Counted from the first letter of the stretch, positions 6,838 through 16,548 are shown. The stretch is 64,000 bases of DNA from Acidicapsa acidisoli (GCF_025685625.1 NZ_JAGSYI010000002.1:1178001-1242000); one strand, 5' to 3'. The notes: a model not told the origin generated them from the letters alone. Numbers and translations are program-made.

Positions 6838-9341
6838 TGTTGCGACTCGACAAGGTCATCAAGCCGTGGAAAGAGGCTGCCGCTCTCAACGAACACATCA
6901 ACCTGTATGGATTCTGGAACGAGACCACGTTTCTGACCAAAAGCGGGGACGTGGGGATGGTGCTACACATCTCCGGCGTGGACTACGAGAGTCTCGACCA
7001 CGCAGAGCAGGAATACGCAGTAAAACGGCTGGAGGCCGCGCTCAAAGCATTCGGCCCTGGCTTCCACGTCTATCAATATCTGTTCAAGCAAAACCGGCCC
7101 GAGATCCCCTTCGCCCACTACGACGCCCCCGTGGTGGAAGCCGCCATCGACCAGCGGCGGCAGTTCTTTGAGGCCAAACGCGACCAGCTATACCAGATTG
7201 AGATCTTCTATTGCATTGTGCTCGAAGGCGCACGGTCGAAGACTGGCGTCAGGGCGGCACTTGCACGCCTATTGCGAGACCCGGCAGGGGCAATGGATGA
7301 GTTTAAGAGGCAGTTTGCTGGGAGCGGCATGAAGACGCTGCTGCGGACGCAAATCGAAGCTGACTTCGTCCGTCTTGAGCAGCGCGTCCAGGCATTTGCT
7401 CGACAGCTCGGCGATTTCGTTGGGATTGAAGTACTGAATCAGCAAGGGCACTTGAGTTTTCTTCGCCGGTTGCTCAACTATGACGACTGGCGGATTGCTG
7501 GCAAGCCGCAATCCACGCAGTTCCTTGACTACCAGGTAGCGAATTCCACCATAGAAGCCGAGCGCGATCACCTGCGTGTGGGTGACCACTTCGTCCGCGT
7601 CCTGACCATGAAGGAGGCAATCACGGAGACGCGGCCTCTTGTTCTCGATTCACTGCTCAAGATCGCCGCTAACTTTTATGTAGTGACGGAATGGACGCCG
7701 TTGACCGCCGAACAGGCGCGCAAGGAAGTCAACAAGCGCCGCCGCCACTTCAATGTCTCAAAGACCGGCTTCATTTCGCAGATGGGCAACGACGCGGCGC
7801 AGACAAATCCTCGCGATGTCCTGGTCGATGAATCGAAACAAGCGGACATCGAAAATCTCGGCGATTGCCTGCGGGCATTGGGCGACGGCCAGCAGCTTGG
7901 CGATTTCTCCTCCACGATTGTGCTTTATGGACGCTCAATGCAAGAACTTGAGCCACTCGTGGGCGAATTCAGCGGAGTTTTTACGAACGCCGACGGCAAT
8001 CTTTTCGTTGAGACCTACAACCAGCTCAACGCCTACTTCGCCACAGTGCCGGGAAATTATGCGCTCAACCTGCGCAGGCTGTACCTGCTGAATACGAACT
8101 ACGCCGACCTGAGCTTTCTGTTTACGATCCTGCCGGGCGAGAAGACGAATGCGCATCTGGATGCGGAGTATCTCGCTGTGCTTGAAACCGACAACAGCAC
8201 GCCGTACTACCTCAACCTGCACAATGGCGAAGTTGCGCATACGCTGATCCTGGGAATGAGCGGGTCCGGCAAATCGTACCTTTGCAATTTCATCCTGCAA
8301 AATGCGCAGAAGTATGCGCCTCTGACATTCATCTTCGACATCGGCAACAGCTTCCAATCGCTCACTTCGATCTTTGGCGGCTCGTACCTGAACGTCGGGC
8401 AGGAGGCGCGTGACTTCAGCATCAACCCATTCTCGCTTAAACCCAATAAAGAGAATCTGCAATTCTTGTTCAGCTTCTTCCGTGTGCTCATCGAGGGCAA
8501 TGAACATCGTTATCGGCTGGACTTCAAAGAAGAGCGCAAGCTGTGGGATGCGATCGAGCGGGTTTATGTTCTGGAACCGGAGCAGCGGACAGTTTCCAAC
8601 TTCGCCAACATCGTCGGCGAATTGAAAGACCGGCTGCAACGGTGGACGCGGGGTGGGCAGCATGGATTTCTTTTCGACAACGCCGGAGACACGCTTTCGT
8701 TCAACCGCTTTCAGACATTCAACTTTGCGGGGTGGGGCGACTCGCCCGATGTCCTGGAGCCGCTGCTCTTCTATGTTCTGCATCGGGCATCGAACGAGAT
8801 TGCCGACCCGGCCAAGCTGGGCACCTTCAAGATCTTCCTGCTCGATGAGGCGTGGCTGTTCATCAAAAACGAGACCATCCGTAATTATGTGGTGCAGGCA
8901 CAGAAGACCTGGCGTAAGCACAACGCGGCTATGATTCTGGCCACGCAGTCGATCAAGGAGCTTGAGGAATCTGGCATGTTGCAGATCGTCTCCGAGAGCT
9001 GCCCGACAAAGATCTTTCTTGCAAACCCGGAGATGAACCGCGAAGTGTACCGGGAGGCGTTTCACCTGAACGACACAGAGTTGGACTTAATTGCAGGACT
9101 TGTTCCCCCTGGTCAGATGCTCATCCGCAAGGCGCAGTCGTCAAAGAAGGTCCAGTTGAACGTCGATTCCGTCTCGCACTGGATGGCGACGAACAGCGCC
9201 CGCGACAACCTGAAAAAGCGCGACTACTTCGAGCGTTTCGGCATTGCCGACGGCCTCCGCCGGCTCGCCGAAGACTTCCCATACCGGCCTCCCACGCAGG
9301 CCGGCACCACCACTCCAAAACCCCAAGGAGCTGCCGCATGA
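6837..9341 (+). CDS. virB4: VirB4/TrbE-type secretion ATPase
   Basis: The 834-residue protein is the main ATPase of the type IV secretion channel, working at the cytoplasmic face. The N-terminal half is the CagE/TrbE/VirB domain. The C-terminal half holds the Walker A motif GMSGSGKS (residues about 473-480) and the Walker B strand FLLDEAW (Asp at about 670), followed by the ATQSIKELEESG region typical of VirB4. Full length for the family. The 4-bp overlaps at both ends (with virB3 and virB9) show tight operon structure. Confidence 0.95.
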   Translation: MLRLDKVIKPWKEAAALNEHINLYGFWNETTFLTKSGDVGMVLHISGVDYESLDHAEQEYAVKRLEAALKAFGPGFHVYQYLFKQNRPEIPFAHYDAPVVEAAIDQRRQFFEAKRDQLYQIEIFYCIVLEGARSKTGVRAALARLLRDPAGAMDEFKRQFAGSGMKTLLRTQIEADFVRLEQRVQAFARQLGDFVGIEVLNQQGHLSFLRRLLNYDDWRIAGKPQSTQFLDYQVANSTIEAERDHLRVGDHFVRVLTMKEAITETRPLVLDSLLKIAANFYVVTEWTPLTAEQARKEVNKRRRHFNVSKTGFISQMGNDAAQTNPRDVLVDESKQADIENLGDCLRALGDGQQLGDFSSTIVLYGRSMQELEPLVGEFSGVFTNADGNLFVETYNQLNAYFATVPGNYALNLRRLYLLNTNYADLSFLFTILPGEKTNAHLDAEYLAVLETDNSTPYYLNLHNGEVAHTLILGMSGSGKSYLCNFILQNAQKYAPLTFIFDIGNSFQSLTSIFGGSYLNVGQEARDFSINPFSLKPNKENLQFLFSFFRVLIEGNEHRYRLDFKEERKLWDAIERVYVLEPEQRTVSNFANIVGELKDRLQRWTRGGQHGFLFDNAGDTLSFNRFQTFNFAGWGDSPDVLEPLLFYVLHRASNEIADPAKLGTFKIFLLDEAWLFIKNETIRNYVVQAQKTWRKHNAAMILATQSIKELEESGMLQIVSESCPTKIFLANPEMNREVYREAFHLNDTELDLIAGLVPPGQMLIRKAQSSKKVQLNVDSVSHWMATNSARDNLKKRDYFERFGIADGLRRLAEDFPYRPPTQAGTTTPKPQGAAA

Positions 9342-10102
9342 ACCGCAAACTCATCTTCATCGCCTGGCTCGCCCTGGCGCTTCCAACACTGGCGGCCATT
9401 GCGCAAGAACCATCGGCACGCACTGTTCAGTACCACTCCCAGGACATTGTTCCCATTCACGCTAAGCTGAAGTACACAACCCTGATTGAGGTTCCGCCCA
9501 CCGAGAAGATCATGGAGGCGGCGACTGGCGACAAGGACTTCTGGATCGTGGACGTGGTAGGCAACTTCTGCTTCGTTCATCCCGCGAAGGCAGGCATCAG
9601 CTCCAACCTCAACCTCATTACCGACAAAGGCAACATTTATTCGTTCACGCTCCAGGATGTTTCAGGTACATCCGAAGCACCGGACTTGAAGGTACTGATT
9701 GAGCCTGCCGACCACTCTTCGATTGTTGCTGCCAATGGACCTCCGCAGTTTGTGCCTTCCGCCCAACTGGAGCGGACCAAGGAACAGCTTGCCTCTCTTC
9801 AATCGCACGTCGAGCAGGCAGTCGATGAATACAAGAGCGCCTACCCGGTGCAGTTGAAATTCGATTACACCTTCAAGGCCAACGAGGCTCCCTTCGACAT
9901 TCAGTCGATCTATCACGATGACAAGTTCACATACATCAAAACAAACGCGCCGGAGAAATTCAGCATCTACGAGATGAAGGACGGCAAGCCGGACCTGGTC
10001 ACCTACGACCTTCGGGATGGGACGTACATCATCCCGAAGGTCTTGGACTCGGGGTATGTCGAGCTGGGCAAGAAGCGGATGGACTTCACACGGAAGGGAT
10101 AA
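9338..10102 (+). CDS. virB9: VirB9/TrbG-like core complex protein
   Basis: The 254-residue protein carries a cleavable signal peptide (hydrophobic core, then LAAIAQE) and the VirB9/TrbG fold: an N-terminal beta domain (residues about 25-110), a linker with a short coiled coil (QLERTKEQLASLQSHVEQAV) and a C-terminal domain with YTFKANEAPFDIQSIYHDD and KFTYIKTNA. VirB9 forms the outer-membrane core with VirB7 and VirB10. The start overlaps the virB4 stop. The neighbouring lipoprotein gene could supply the VirB7 role. Confidence 0.9.
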   Translation: MNRKLIFIAWLALALPTLAAIAQEPSARTVQYHSQDIVPIHAKLKYTTLIEVPPTEKIMEAATGDKDFWIVDVVGNFCFVHPAKAGISSNLNLITDKGNIYSFTLQDVSGTSEAPDLKVLIEPADHSSIVAANGPPQFVPSAQLERTKEQLASLQSHVEQAVDEYKSAYPVQLKFDYTFKANEAPFDIQSIYHDDKFTYIKTNAPEKFSIYEMKDGKPDLVTYDLRDGTYIIPKVLDSGYVELGKKRMDFTRKG

Positions 10103-10107
10103 TCGCC

Positions 10108-11469
10108 ATGGCCGAGAACAACGTCATTCCCCCAGTTCTGCCTGTGACCGAGCCGGAACTGCGTCGCACGAAAATCGATCCCAAGGGAGTGCTGCAAAAG
10201 AATCTCAAGACCTTCGTGTACCTTGGCGCGGCGCTGCTCGTGATCGCAGCGGCACTCTTCAGCTCGACCGCTAAGAAGACGCCGCAGGCGTCAGCGAAGG
10301 GTCAGCCACCCCAGCCCACTCTTCAGGACAACACCGACAACAACGTTCAAGATCTGAAGAACCAGCTCAAGGCTGAGCGTGACAAAGAGGCTCAACAGCA
10401 GGCAGGGGCTACCGCGAATTCCAACGATCCCGCGCTGGCGTCTGCGACGCCGGCGCAACGGGCTGCCGCCGCGGCTTACGGGCCGACTGGCGTTGCAGTT
10501 CCTTGCATTCCGAATCAGGCCAATCCGGCGCAGCCCTGCCAGCAACCGGGCTACGGTACGGCAGGATATGGACAGCCGGCGAACCCACAACCCCAGTTAT
10601 CGCCGGAACAGCAACAGGCACAGCTCATCGCCGCGAAAGAACGCGAGCGCGCCGACGAGTCGCGCTTCGCTTCGAATCTCGTGTACGCCCGTACCCAGGA
10701 ACCGCAGCAAATCTCGGGTCAGACGCCCGCTGCGCAATATGTTCCTGCTGCCCAGAATGCGCAGCGGCAAGAAGATTCGAGCCTACAGGCACCGCGAGCC
10801 CCTGGAGATCCCCCAGAGCAGGCGGGAGGGTACAAACGTCCGATGGAGGCAAATATCGATTCAGCTAGCGGGCAACCCTATCTCGTCTATGAAGGTTCAA
10901 TTCTCGACACGGTCCTCATGAATCGCCTGGACGGCGACGCCTCCGGCCCAGTGAAGGTTCTTGTTTCAAACCCGCTGTATTCCCATGACCACCAGCACGT
11001 CATCATTCCGGAGGGAACTGTCGTCCTTGGGGAAGCAAAGAAAATTGGCTCGGCCGGGTTCGGGCAGCAACGACGGATTGCGGTTGTCTTTCATCGCTTG
11101 ATTATGCCTGACGGTTACTCGGTCGATCTCGACCAGTTTCACGGCCTCGACCAGATCGGCGAAGAGGGGTTAAAAGACAAGGTCAACAACCATTACTTTG
11201 AAATCTTCGGGGCGTCTATCGCTTTAGGTGTGATTGCCGGAGCAGGTGAGATTACCGAGGGCGGCGGAACGATCAGCACCAGTGGTTCCCAAGCCTTCAC
11301 CACTGGCACCGCTGGCAGCATCTCACAGTCAGCGAACACTATCCTGGATCGCTTCATGCAGATACCGCCCACCATCACGATCCGCGAGGGCCACCGCGTG
11401 AAGATTTATTTCACCCAGGACATGCTTTTGCCAGCGTACTCGAATCACACCATACCGCAGACGTTCTGA
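10108..11469 (+). CDS. virB10: VirB10/TrbI-like core complex protein
   Basis: This 453-residue protein has a short cytoplasmic tail, one transmembrane helix near residues 33-52, a long Pro/Gln-rich periplasmic linker (residues about 55-240) and the conserved C-terminal TrbI/VirB10 beta-barrel (YEGSILDTVLMNRLDGD, then GTVVLGEAKKIG and a closing RVKIYFTQDMLLP). It spans both membranes and couples ATP energy to channel opening. It follows virB9 by 5 bp. Length and layout are normal. Confidence 0.92.
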   Translation: MAENNVIPPVLPVTEPELRRTKIDPKGVLQKNLKTFVYLGAALLVIAAALFSSTAKKTPQASAKGQPPQPTLQDNTDNNVQDLKNQLKAERDKEAQQQAGATANSNDPALASATPAQRAAAAAYGPTGVAVPCIPNQANPAQPCQQPGYGTAGYGQPANPQPQLSPEQQQAQLIAAKERERADESRFASNLVYARTQEPQQISGQTPAAQYVPAAQNAQRQEDSSLQAPRAPGDPPEQAGGYKRPMEANIDSASGQPYLVYEGSILDTVLMNRLDGDASGPVKVLVSNPLYSHDHQHVIIPEGTVVLGEAKKIGSAGFGQQRRIAVVFHRLIMPDGYSVDLDQFHGLDQIGEEGLKDKVNNHYFEIFGASIALGVIAGAGEITEGGGTISTSGSQAFTTGTAGSISQSANTILDRFMQIPPTITIREGHRVKIYFTQDMLLPAYSNHTIPQTF

Positions 11470-11482
11470 GGAGGTTTCCCCA

Positions 11483-11776
11483 ATGCGATTGATGGCTCTC
11501 CTGCTACTTTGCACGCTCATCCTTGCGGGCTGCGAAAGCAAGGCAAAAAAGGTTCAACAATTGCAAGCGCAATACAACGCTGAATACCCGGCTTATGCCA
11601 AGGACTGTGTAGACGTGGAAACCGCGGATTCTGCGCGACTGCTAACCGGGCAAAAGCTGTCCGACGAAGAGATGGCAACTCTCGCAACCAAGCGGAAGGA
11701 GCGGGAGGCCCGATGCAAGCCGCAAGCCGACCATCTTGCGGATCTTCAACGGCAGATCATTGCCGCTCAGCAATAA
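11483..11776 (+). CDS. Small lipoprotein in the VirB7/TrbH position
   Basis: The 97-residue product has a lipoprotein signal with lipobox LILAGC (Cys at residue 16), so it is probably anchored to the outer membrane. The mature part is a charged helix rich in Gln, Lys and Glu (QLQAQYNAEYP; HLADLQRQIIAAQQ) and contains two further cysteines. VirB7 and TrbH are small lipoproteins of type IV systems, and this gene lies directly after virB10 and before virB5. The role is inferred from position and lipidation, as the sequence itself is not distinctive. Confidence 0.75.
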   Translation: MRLMALLLLCTLILAGCESKAKKVQQLQAQYNAEYPAYAKDCVDVETADSARLLTGQKLSDEEMATLATKRKEREARCKPQADHLADLQRQIIAAQQ

Positions 11777-11833
11777 GCCCACACTGATCGTTTGACAACC
11801 AAAACAATTCACCGAAAACAACAGGAGATCCCT

Positions 11834-12721
11834 ATGCGAAAAATGCCCCTTTCAGCGCTTGTAGTCGGACTCGTGGCGGCGTTGCAGCCAGCTGCCCACG
11901 CGCAGTTCGGCTCCGGCATCGTGTTCGACCCTACGCAATCCGGCCATGCCGTCGTCCAGATCGAGCATGAAGAACAGTCCATCAGCAACCAAATGCAGCA
12001 AATAGAGAACGGGCAGCAGATTTTCTCCAACACGGTGAAGATCGCTTCAACAGCCCTTCAGACATACAACCAGATCAAACAGCAGTACAACCTTTATCAC
12101 GAGATGATGGTCGCGCCGCAATTGCTCTACGAGCGCTTCCTGTCTCCGACGACCGACTTGATGATGACGCAGCAAATCGCCAACCACTACGGTAATGGTT
12201 CCGGTTCTCAGTGGGTCAATTCCTCGAATACCGGCACGGCTGCGGCGGCCTCCATTCAACTCGCCAGTATCCCTCCGCTCACGGCCACCATCCCCACCGC
12301 GAACGTCGTCACCTTTGCGGGCCAGCAACAGCTTGCCGCGCAGGGCGCGACCGTCGATCTGGGGGATTCGGTCGCAGCAACTGAACTTGAGACCATCGGC
12401 ACTATCAAAGCAAACCAGACGGCGCGGCAGGCGGATATAACGGCTCTCGAAAATGCAACCAACACCACGGACCCATCGCAGGAATCGGAGATGGCGGTAT
12501 TGCAAAGAATCAACCGCGCTTTGCTTCTCCAGCTTCGCACCATGCAGGACGCCAACCAGATCAACGCCAACGCCGCGCTGCAGCAGATGCTTGCCCAAAA
12601 GCAGCAACAAGACGCGATGAAGTCTGCGTTTCGTGACTCGGCAGGATACGAAGGCTTCTACAACGCAAACATCACTACCACAAGCAGCGGTGCGGCAAAT
12701 CTGCTTACCCAGTCGTACTGA
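11834..12721 (+). CDS. virB5: VirB5/TrbJ-like minor pilus protein
   Basis: The 295-residue protein has a signal peptide (ALVVGLVAALQPAAHAQF) and a mostly helical, Gln-rich mature part with two coiled-coil stretches (EEQSISNQMQQIENGQQIF; INANAALQQMLAQKQQQDAM), as in VirB5/TrbJ. These proteins sit at the pilus tip or help pilus growth. I choose the ATG at 11834, preceded by AGGAG, over an upstream TTG at 11792. It lies between the lipoprotein and virB6 genes, the usual order for trbJ-trbL. Confidence 0.85.
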   Translation: MRKMPLSALVVGLVAALQPAAHAQFGSGIVFDPTQSGHAVVQIEHEEQSISNQMQQIENGQQIFSNTVKIASTALQTYNQIKQQYNLYHEMMVAPQLLYERFLSPTTDLMMTQQIANHYGNGSGSQWVNSSNTGTAAAASIQLASIPPLTATIPTANVVTFAGQQQLAAQGATVDLGDSVAATELETIGTIKANQTARQADITALENATNTTDPSQESEMAVLQRINRALLLQLRTMQDANQINANAALQQMLAQKQQQDAMKSAFRDSAGYEGFYNANITTTSSGAANLLTQSY

Positions 12722-12766
12722 GTCGCGGCGATGAAGACACAAGCCACACAAACCGAGAGGTGCTGA

Positions 12767-13627
12767 ATGGGCACAGGTCTCTTCGATCTAATTGCACAAG
12801 GGTGCCAGTCGCTAGCAGCAACGGCGGCACCCTCTATTACCGCCATTGGGGTCCACATCGTAATCGCCCTTGCGACCATGATGCTCGTCTGGTTTGGCGT
12901 TCAGGAATCCCTCACATCGGCACAAGGCGGAGTTGGATTCAACATTGGCCGGTTCATCAGCCTTTTCATGTTGCTTACTTTCGCGTACGCAATGGTCAAC
13001 TACTACGACAGTGCAATCCCTGGACTGGGATTCTCAATCAAGGGGTTCATTGATGGAGGTACAGCCAATCTCGTTAGCGTCATTGGAGCGGATGGTTCGA
13101 CGACTATGTTGAACCAGATACACGCGGCGTCCTCGAAGACCGGGCCTTCGATGCTGACCAGCGTCATGTCGCCGTACTACTCCATTGTGTACTTTGTTGT
13201 ACAGTTCCTTTTGGCCGTCCTGGCAGCGGTTGTCTCCGCCATCATCGCCTACGGCGCAATCGCTTCGACCATCATAGGGCTTTTGGGACCGCTCTTCATC
13301 CCTTTTCTCGTCTTCAATAAACTCGATTGGTTGTTCTGGGGTTGGCTGAAAGCGTACCTCGGATTCAGTTTCTATAAGGTCGTCGCAGCAGCAGCGATGA
13401 GCGTCCTTTCTCACGTTCTGACGAGCTATTACGTCCAGCTTGGACAGAGCGTCTCCGATCCATCGCTCATTGTCCAGACTCTACCCCTACTGATTCTCTT
13501 GGTTCTCGTGAACGTCTACATACTTTTCAAGATTCCAGCGATTACACAGTCCCTTTTCAGCGGCCACACCAGCGGCGGTGGTAGCGGTGTCGGCGTGGCA
13601 ATGATGGCGCTTCGCGCTTTGATTTAA
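12767..13627 (+). CDS. virB6: VirB6/TrbL-like polytopic membrane protein
   Basis: The 286-residue protein has at least five or six hydrophobic helices (for example IVIALATMMLVWFGV, FLLAVLAAVVSAIIAYGAIA and TLPLLILLVLVNVYILF) and a Gly/Ser-rich tail. The central LLGPLFIPFLVFNKLDWLFW segment is typical of TrbL/VirB6, the inner-membrane channel component of type IV systems. GAGAGG before the ATG supports the start. It lies 45 bp after virB5 and 22 bp before virB8. Confidence 0.88.
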   Translation: MGTGLFDLIAQGCQSLAATAAPSITAIGVHIVIALATMMLVWFGVQESLTSAQGGVGFNIGRFISLFMLLTFAYAMVNYYDSAIPGLGFSIKGFIDGGTANLVSVIGADGSTTMLNQIHAASSKTGPSMLTSVMSPYYSIVYFVVQFLLAVLAAVVSAIIAYGAIASTIIGLLGPLFIPFLVFNKLDWLFWGWLKAYLGFSFYKVVAAAAMSVLSHVLTSYYVQLGQSVSDPSLIVQTLPLLILLVLVNVYILFKIPAITQSLFSGHTSGGGSGVGVAMMALRALI

Positions 13628-13649
13628 TCGCAGCCAAAGGAGAATTTAA

Positions 13650-14333
13650 ATGACCACACAAACCAAGACAACGCCAGAGATCACACGGGCCGCACAGCGC
13701 TACCTTGAACAATACGGCGATCCTTTGGTGATGAACACCTACTTGAAAGTCACGATCCTCGTGCTCGCTGTCGTCTGTCTCGCCCTTGCGGGCTTGACGT
13801 ATAAGAGCCAGAGTGCGCTCGCCAGTATGCACCCCATGATCGTTCGGATCAACGATGTGGGCCGGGCAGAAGCAATTGACTATCGCAACTTTCAGTACCG
13901 CCCTCAGGAGGCGGAGAACAAGTATTACCTTACCCGCTGGGCGGAATTGTATTTCGGTCGGAATCGTTTCACTATCGAGCGCGATCAGACCAATGCACTG
14001 TACTTCCTCAACAGCGACGTTCAGCGTGCCGTAATCGACCAGGACCGGAAGGACAACATCATCCCGACGTACATCAAGGACAGCTCGCTTCCGTACGTCG
14101 ATGTCGAGGTCAAAGAGGTCGTCCTAGACGACCTGAGGCAGTCGCCGTATTCGGCGCGAATCGAGTTCGTGAAAATCTTCGCCAATCCCACGGATCATTC
14201 CGAGCTTAAGCGCGAGCGATGGACAGCCAGCGTCACATATGTCTTCCGGGAGAACGTGAAGAACAACGAACTGGCCGTCGATCCTCTCGGGTTGACCATC
14301 GTCCGCTTCCGGGCCGACCAAGCCTTCGAGTAA
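13650..14333 (+). CDS. virB8: VirB8/TrbF-like assembly protein
   Basis: The 227-residue protein has a short cytoplasmic N-terminus, one transmembrane helix (residues about 33-52) and a periplasmic NTF2-like VirB8/TrbF domain (NKYYLTRWAELYFGRNRF; DNIIPTYIKDSS; RERWTASVTYVF). VirB8 nucleates the inner-membrane complex. AAAGGAG precedes the ATG. It ends the first block of the T4SS operon; a 459-bp gap follows before the single-strand binding protein gene. Confidence 0.9.
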   Translation: MTTQTKTTPEITRAAQRYLEQYGDPLVMNTYLKVTILVLAVVCLALAGLTYKSQSALASMHPMIVRINDVGRAEAIDYRNFQYRPQEAENKYYLTRWAELYFGRNRFTIERDQTNALYFLNSDVQRAVIDQDRKDNIIPTYIKDSSLPYVDVEVKEVVLDDLRQSPYSARIEFVKIFANPTDHSELKRERWTASVTYVFRENVKNNELAVDPLGLTIVRFRADQAFE

Positions 14334-14792
14334 CCCAGTCCGGATACACATCCCATACGAGGCGTTTCCATGTCCCTTCGCGGTCACAAATCGCGGCAGA
14401 TAGGCCCTTCGTTTCTTCGCAGGCGGAGAATCCCGCCGACAGTCGCGCAGAGACGGCATGTCCGTTCGCCGTTCAAGTCCCTTGAGCAGGCGGCAACGAG
14501 ATGGTTCCGCAGCCAGCAGCGCAGGTATGGCACGCCGGGAATTCCTCGGTCGATGCAGACCATGAAGCGCTCGTCTTCCGTTTCCATCCCTACTCTGTCT
14601 GGTCACACGCTTCGGGCAATATCCGGCGCCCGGCGGCACGTCGCCGCTCTGCTTTCCGGACTCCTCTCCCAAATCAAGTTTGGGCCCCTGCTCCAGAATG
14701 CACGGCTTGGCACTTGGGAGCCGGGCCTCTCGCTCGGGCTTCGCCAAGGGGTGACCCGGCCAATCCGGGAATTCAAACAACGGAGACTCACC
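14334..14792 (+). other. Gap between virB8 and ssb with an open in-frame extension
   Basis: This 459-bp stretch has no recognised gene. A frame from an ATG at 14370 stays open for 141 codons and enters ssb in phase, but its residues are Arg/Ser-rich and look like read-through of GC-rich non-coding DNA. I see no ribosome site that favours it. It may hold a promoter for the distal genes or remains of a lost gene. Confidence 0.4.
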
Positions 14793-15182
14793 ATGTATCA
14801 GAATCGCATTACGCTCATCGGCTTCCTCGGCAACGACGCCATCTCCCGCACAGCCAACAACGCCAGCTTCACTGTTCTCTCACTTGCCACCAAGTCCAGC
14901 TACAAGGACAAGAAGACGGGCGAGTACAACAGCCATACCGAGTGGCATCGCTGCGTCGTCTGGGGCCGGCTAGCCGAGTATGCAAAGACGCTCACGAAGG
15001 GTGCTCATCTGTCCGTCGAGGGCGAGTTGCGCAGCCGCGAACAGACGAACAAGAAGACCAACGCCAAGCAGCGTGTATGGGAAGTTCGCGTGTCTTGGAT
15101 CCTGAAGCTCGACCGCGCCGAGAAGGTCAGCCCGGAAGAGCAGGAGCCCGAAGAGATCAACCCGGAGGAAGAGGCCGCATAG
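14793..15182 (+). CDS. ssb: Single-stranded DNA-binding protein
   Basis: The 129-residue protein has the OB-fold of bacterial SSB: an N-terminal ITLIGFLGNDA strand, TKSSYKDKKTGEY, then TEWHRCVVWGRLAEYA and LSVEGELRSRE. The C-terminus is very acidic (SPEEQEPEEINPEEEAA) but lacks the usual final DDIPF motif that recruits partner proteins. Plasmid-borne SSBs coat transferred single-stranded DNA and help establishment in the recipient. I set the start at 14793 because the SSB fold begins exactly there. Confidence 0.92.
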   Translation: MYQNRITLIGFLGNDAISRTANNASFTVLSLATKSSYKDKKTGEYNSHTEWHRCVVWGRLAEYAKTLTKGAHLSVEGELRSREQTNKKTNAKQRVWEVRVSWILKLDRAEKVSPEEQEPEEINPEEEAA

Positions 15183-15248
15183 GCCCTTCCTCCTCCGTTT
15201 CGGAAGCCGGGCTTAACGCTGGGCTTCCATCGTTGAAGAGGTTCCTGC

Positions 15249-16259
15249 ATGAGCTTCGAGTTAATCCTTCCGTTCCTCCGCCCCATCGAACCGCTCTTGC
15301 TTGACGAGAGCGTCAGCGAAATCATGGGCAATCCCGATTCGACATGGTGGTACGAACGAGACGGCATTCTCTCCCGCGACGCCAGCATTGAGTTCGATGC
15401 TGCGCGCCTGCGGACTGGCCTCGAAGTCGTAGCCAACAGACTCGGCAAGAAGCTCGACGAGGACAACCCGCTGCTCAACGCGCAGCTCCCCGATGGGAGC
15501 CGCCTGGCCGCCGTCATTCCGCCGGTAGTCCGTGACACTCCAGCGATGGTCATCCGCAAGTTCACGAGCCGCCGTTACACGGTGGAAGATTTGATCGCTC
15601 GCGGAACGCTATCGCGTCCCCTTGCGGAGTTCCTTGCCGCCCAAATAGAGGATGGCAAGACCATCCTTATAAGCGGCGGAACGGGTACCGGAAAGACAAC
15701 GCTATTGAACATCCTTGGCCAGTCGATTCCCGATCATGAACGCATCGTTGTGATCGAGGATACCGCCGAATTGCGCATAGAGAAGCCGAACATCCTGCCC
15801 GTCGAATGCCAGACTGATACGCACCGGAAGCCGGTGACGTTCGACGACCTGCTGAAGGCCGCGCTGCGCTGGCGGCCGGACCGGATCATCCTGGGCGAGG
15901 TACGCGGAATCGAGGCCCGCACGCTGCTCGATTCCTTCAATACTGGTCACGCCGGCTCGCTTGCCACCATCCATGCCAACTCAGCCGCAAAGGCGCTTCG
16001 CCGCTTTGCGAATCTTGTGCTGCGCAGCCATTCTCAGGCGACCTTTGCGGACATCGAAGCCGAGATCGGGGAGTCCGTCGATTTCGTCGTCCATGTAGCC
16101 CGCGAGCCGGGGCGTCGCGTCATTCGCGAAGTGCTTCGATTGAACGGCTACAACCGAGCGTTGGAGAGGTTTAACTACGAGATGGTTTACGGCGCAGATA
16201 CCATCCCCAATCCCAACCACTATCCCGACAGAGAGGAGCCACACAATGCCATTGCTTGA
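15249..16259 (+). CDS. virB11: VirB11/TrbB-type hexameric ATPase
   Basis: The 336-residue protein is a VirB11/TrbB traffic ATPase that powers pilus assembly and DNA transfer. It shows an N-terminal domain with ESVSEIMGNPDSTWWYERDG, the Walker A motif GGTGTGKTT (residues about 143-151), the Asp box (IVVIEDTAELRI), Walker B ILGEVRG (about 213-219) and the His box GHAGSLATIHANSA. All functional motifs are present. The stop overlaps the following small gene by 14 bp. Confidence 0.95.
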   Translation: MSFELILPFLRPIEPLLLDESVSEIMGNPDSTWWYERDGILSRDASIEFDAARLRTGLEVVANRLGKKLDEDNPLLNAQLPDGSRLAAVIPPVVRDTPAMVIRKFTSRRYTVEDLIARGTLSRPLAEFLAAQIEDGKTILISGGTGTGKTTLLNILGQSIPDHERIVVIEDTAELRIEKPNILPVECQTDTHRKPVTFDDLLKAALRWRPDRIILGEVRGIEARTLLDSFNTGHAGSLATIHANSAAKALRRFANLVLRSHSQATFADIEAEIGESVDFVVHVAREPGRRVIREVLRLNGYNRALERFNYEMVYGADTIPNPNHYPDREEPHNAIA

Positions 16260-16548
16260 GATCATTCAGACCCGTCAGATTTCCGCCACGATCCGCGTCG
16301 ACGAGACGACCGCCGAGCAGATCGACCAGTACGCGGCCTTCCTCCACGCCTCAGCCGATGAGGTCGTGGATAAGGCGCTCGCGTACGTCTTCTCCAAGGA
16401 CCGCGACTTCCAGGAATTCTTGCGGACTCCCGAAGCCGCCAGCGTCGCACAGAGCCTTCGTATCCGCCGCACTCAACAGAATGGTTCTGCGTCGGAGGCG
16501 ATTCGGCAGCCCGTGAAGCCAGCCCGGAAGGCTGGTGGTGCCCAGTGA
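16246..16548 (+). CDS. Small ribbon-helix-helix-like protein
   Basis: This 100-residue protein starts inside the end of virB11. Residues 10-45 (SATIRVDETTAEQIDQYAAF, then a helix rich in Ala and Asp) resemble the beta strand and two helices of ribbon-helix-helix DNA-binding proteins, which are common relaxosome or partition accessories. The C-terminus is basic (PVKPARKAGG). Its position just before a hairpin-rich gap and next to the relaxosome genes favours a DNA-processing role. The family assignment is tentative. Confidence 0.55.
   Translation: MPLLEIIQTRQISATIRVDETTAEQIDQYAAFLHASADEVVDKALAYVFSKDRDFQEFLRTPEAASVAQSLRIRRTQQNGSASEAIRQPVKPARKAGGAQ

Noticed and set aside
7935-9065. Long minus-strand frame opposite virB4
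   Set aside because: It is the mirror of a gene with clear ATPase motifs; the residues are Arg/Val-rich with no family match.
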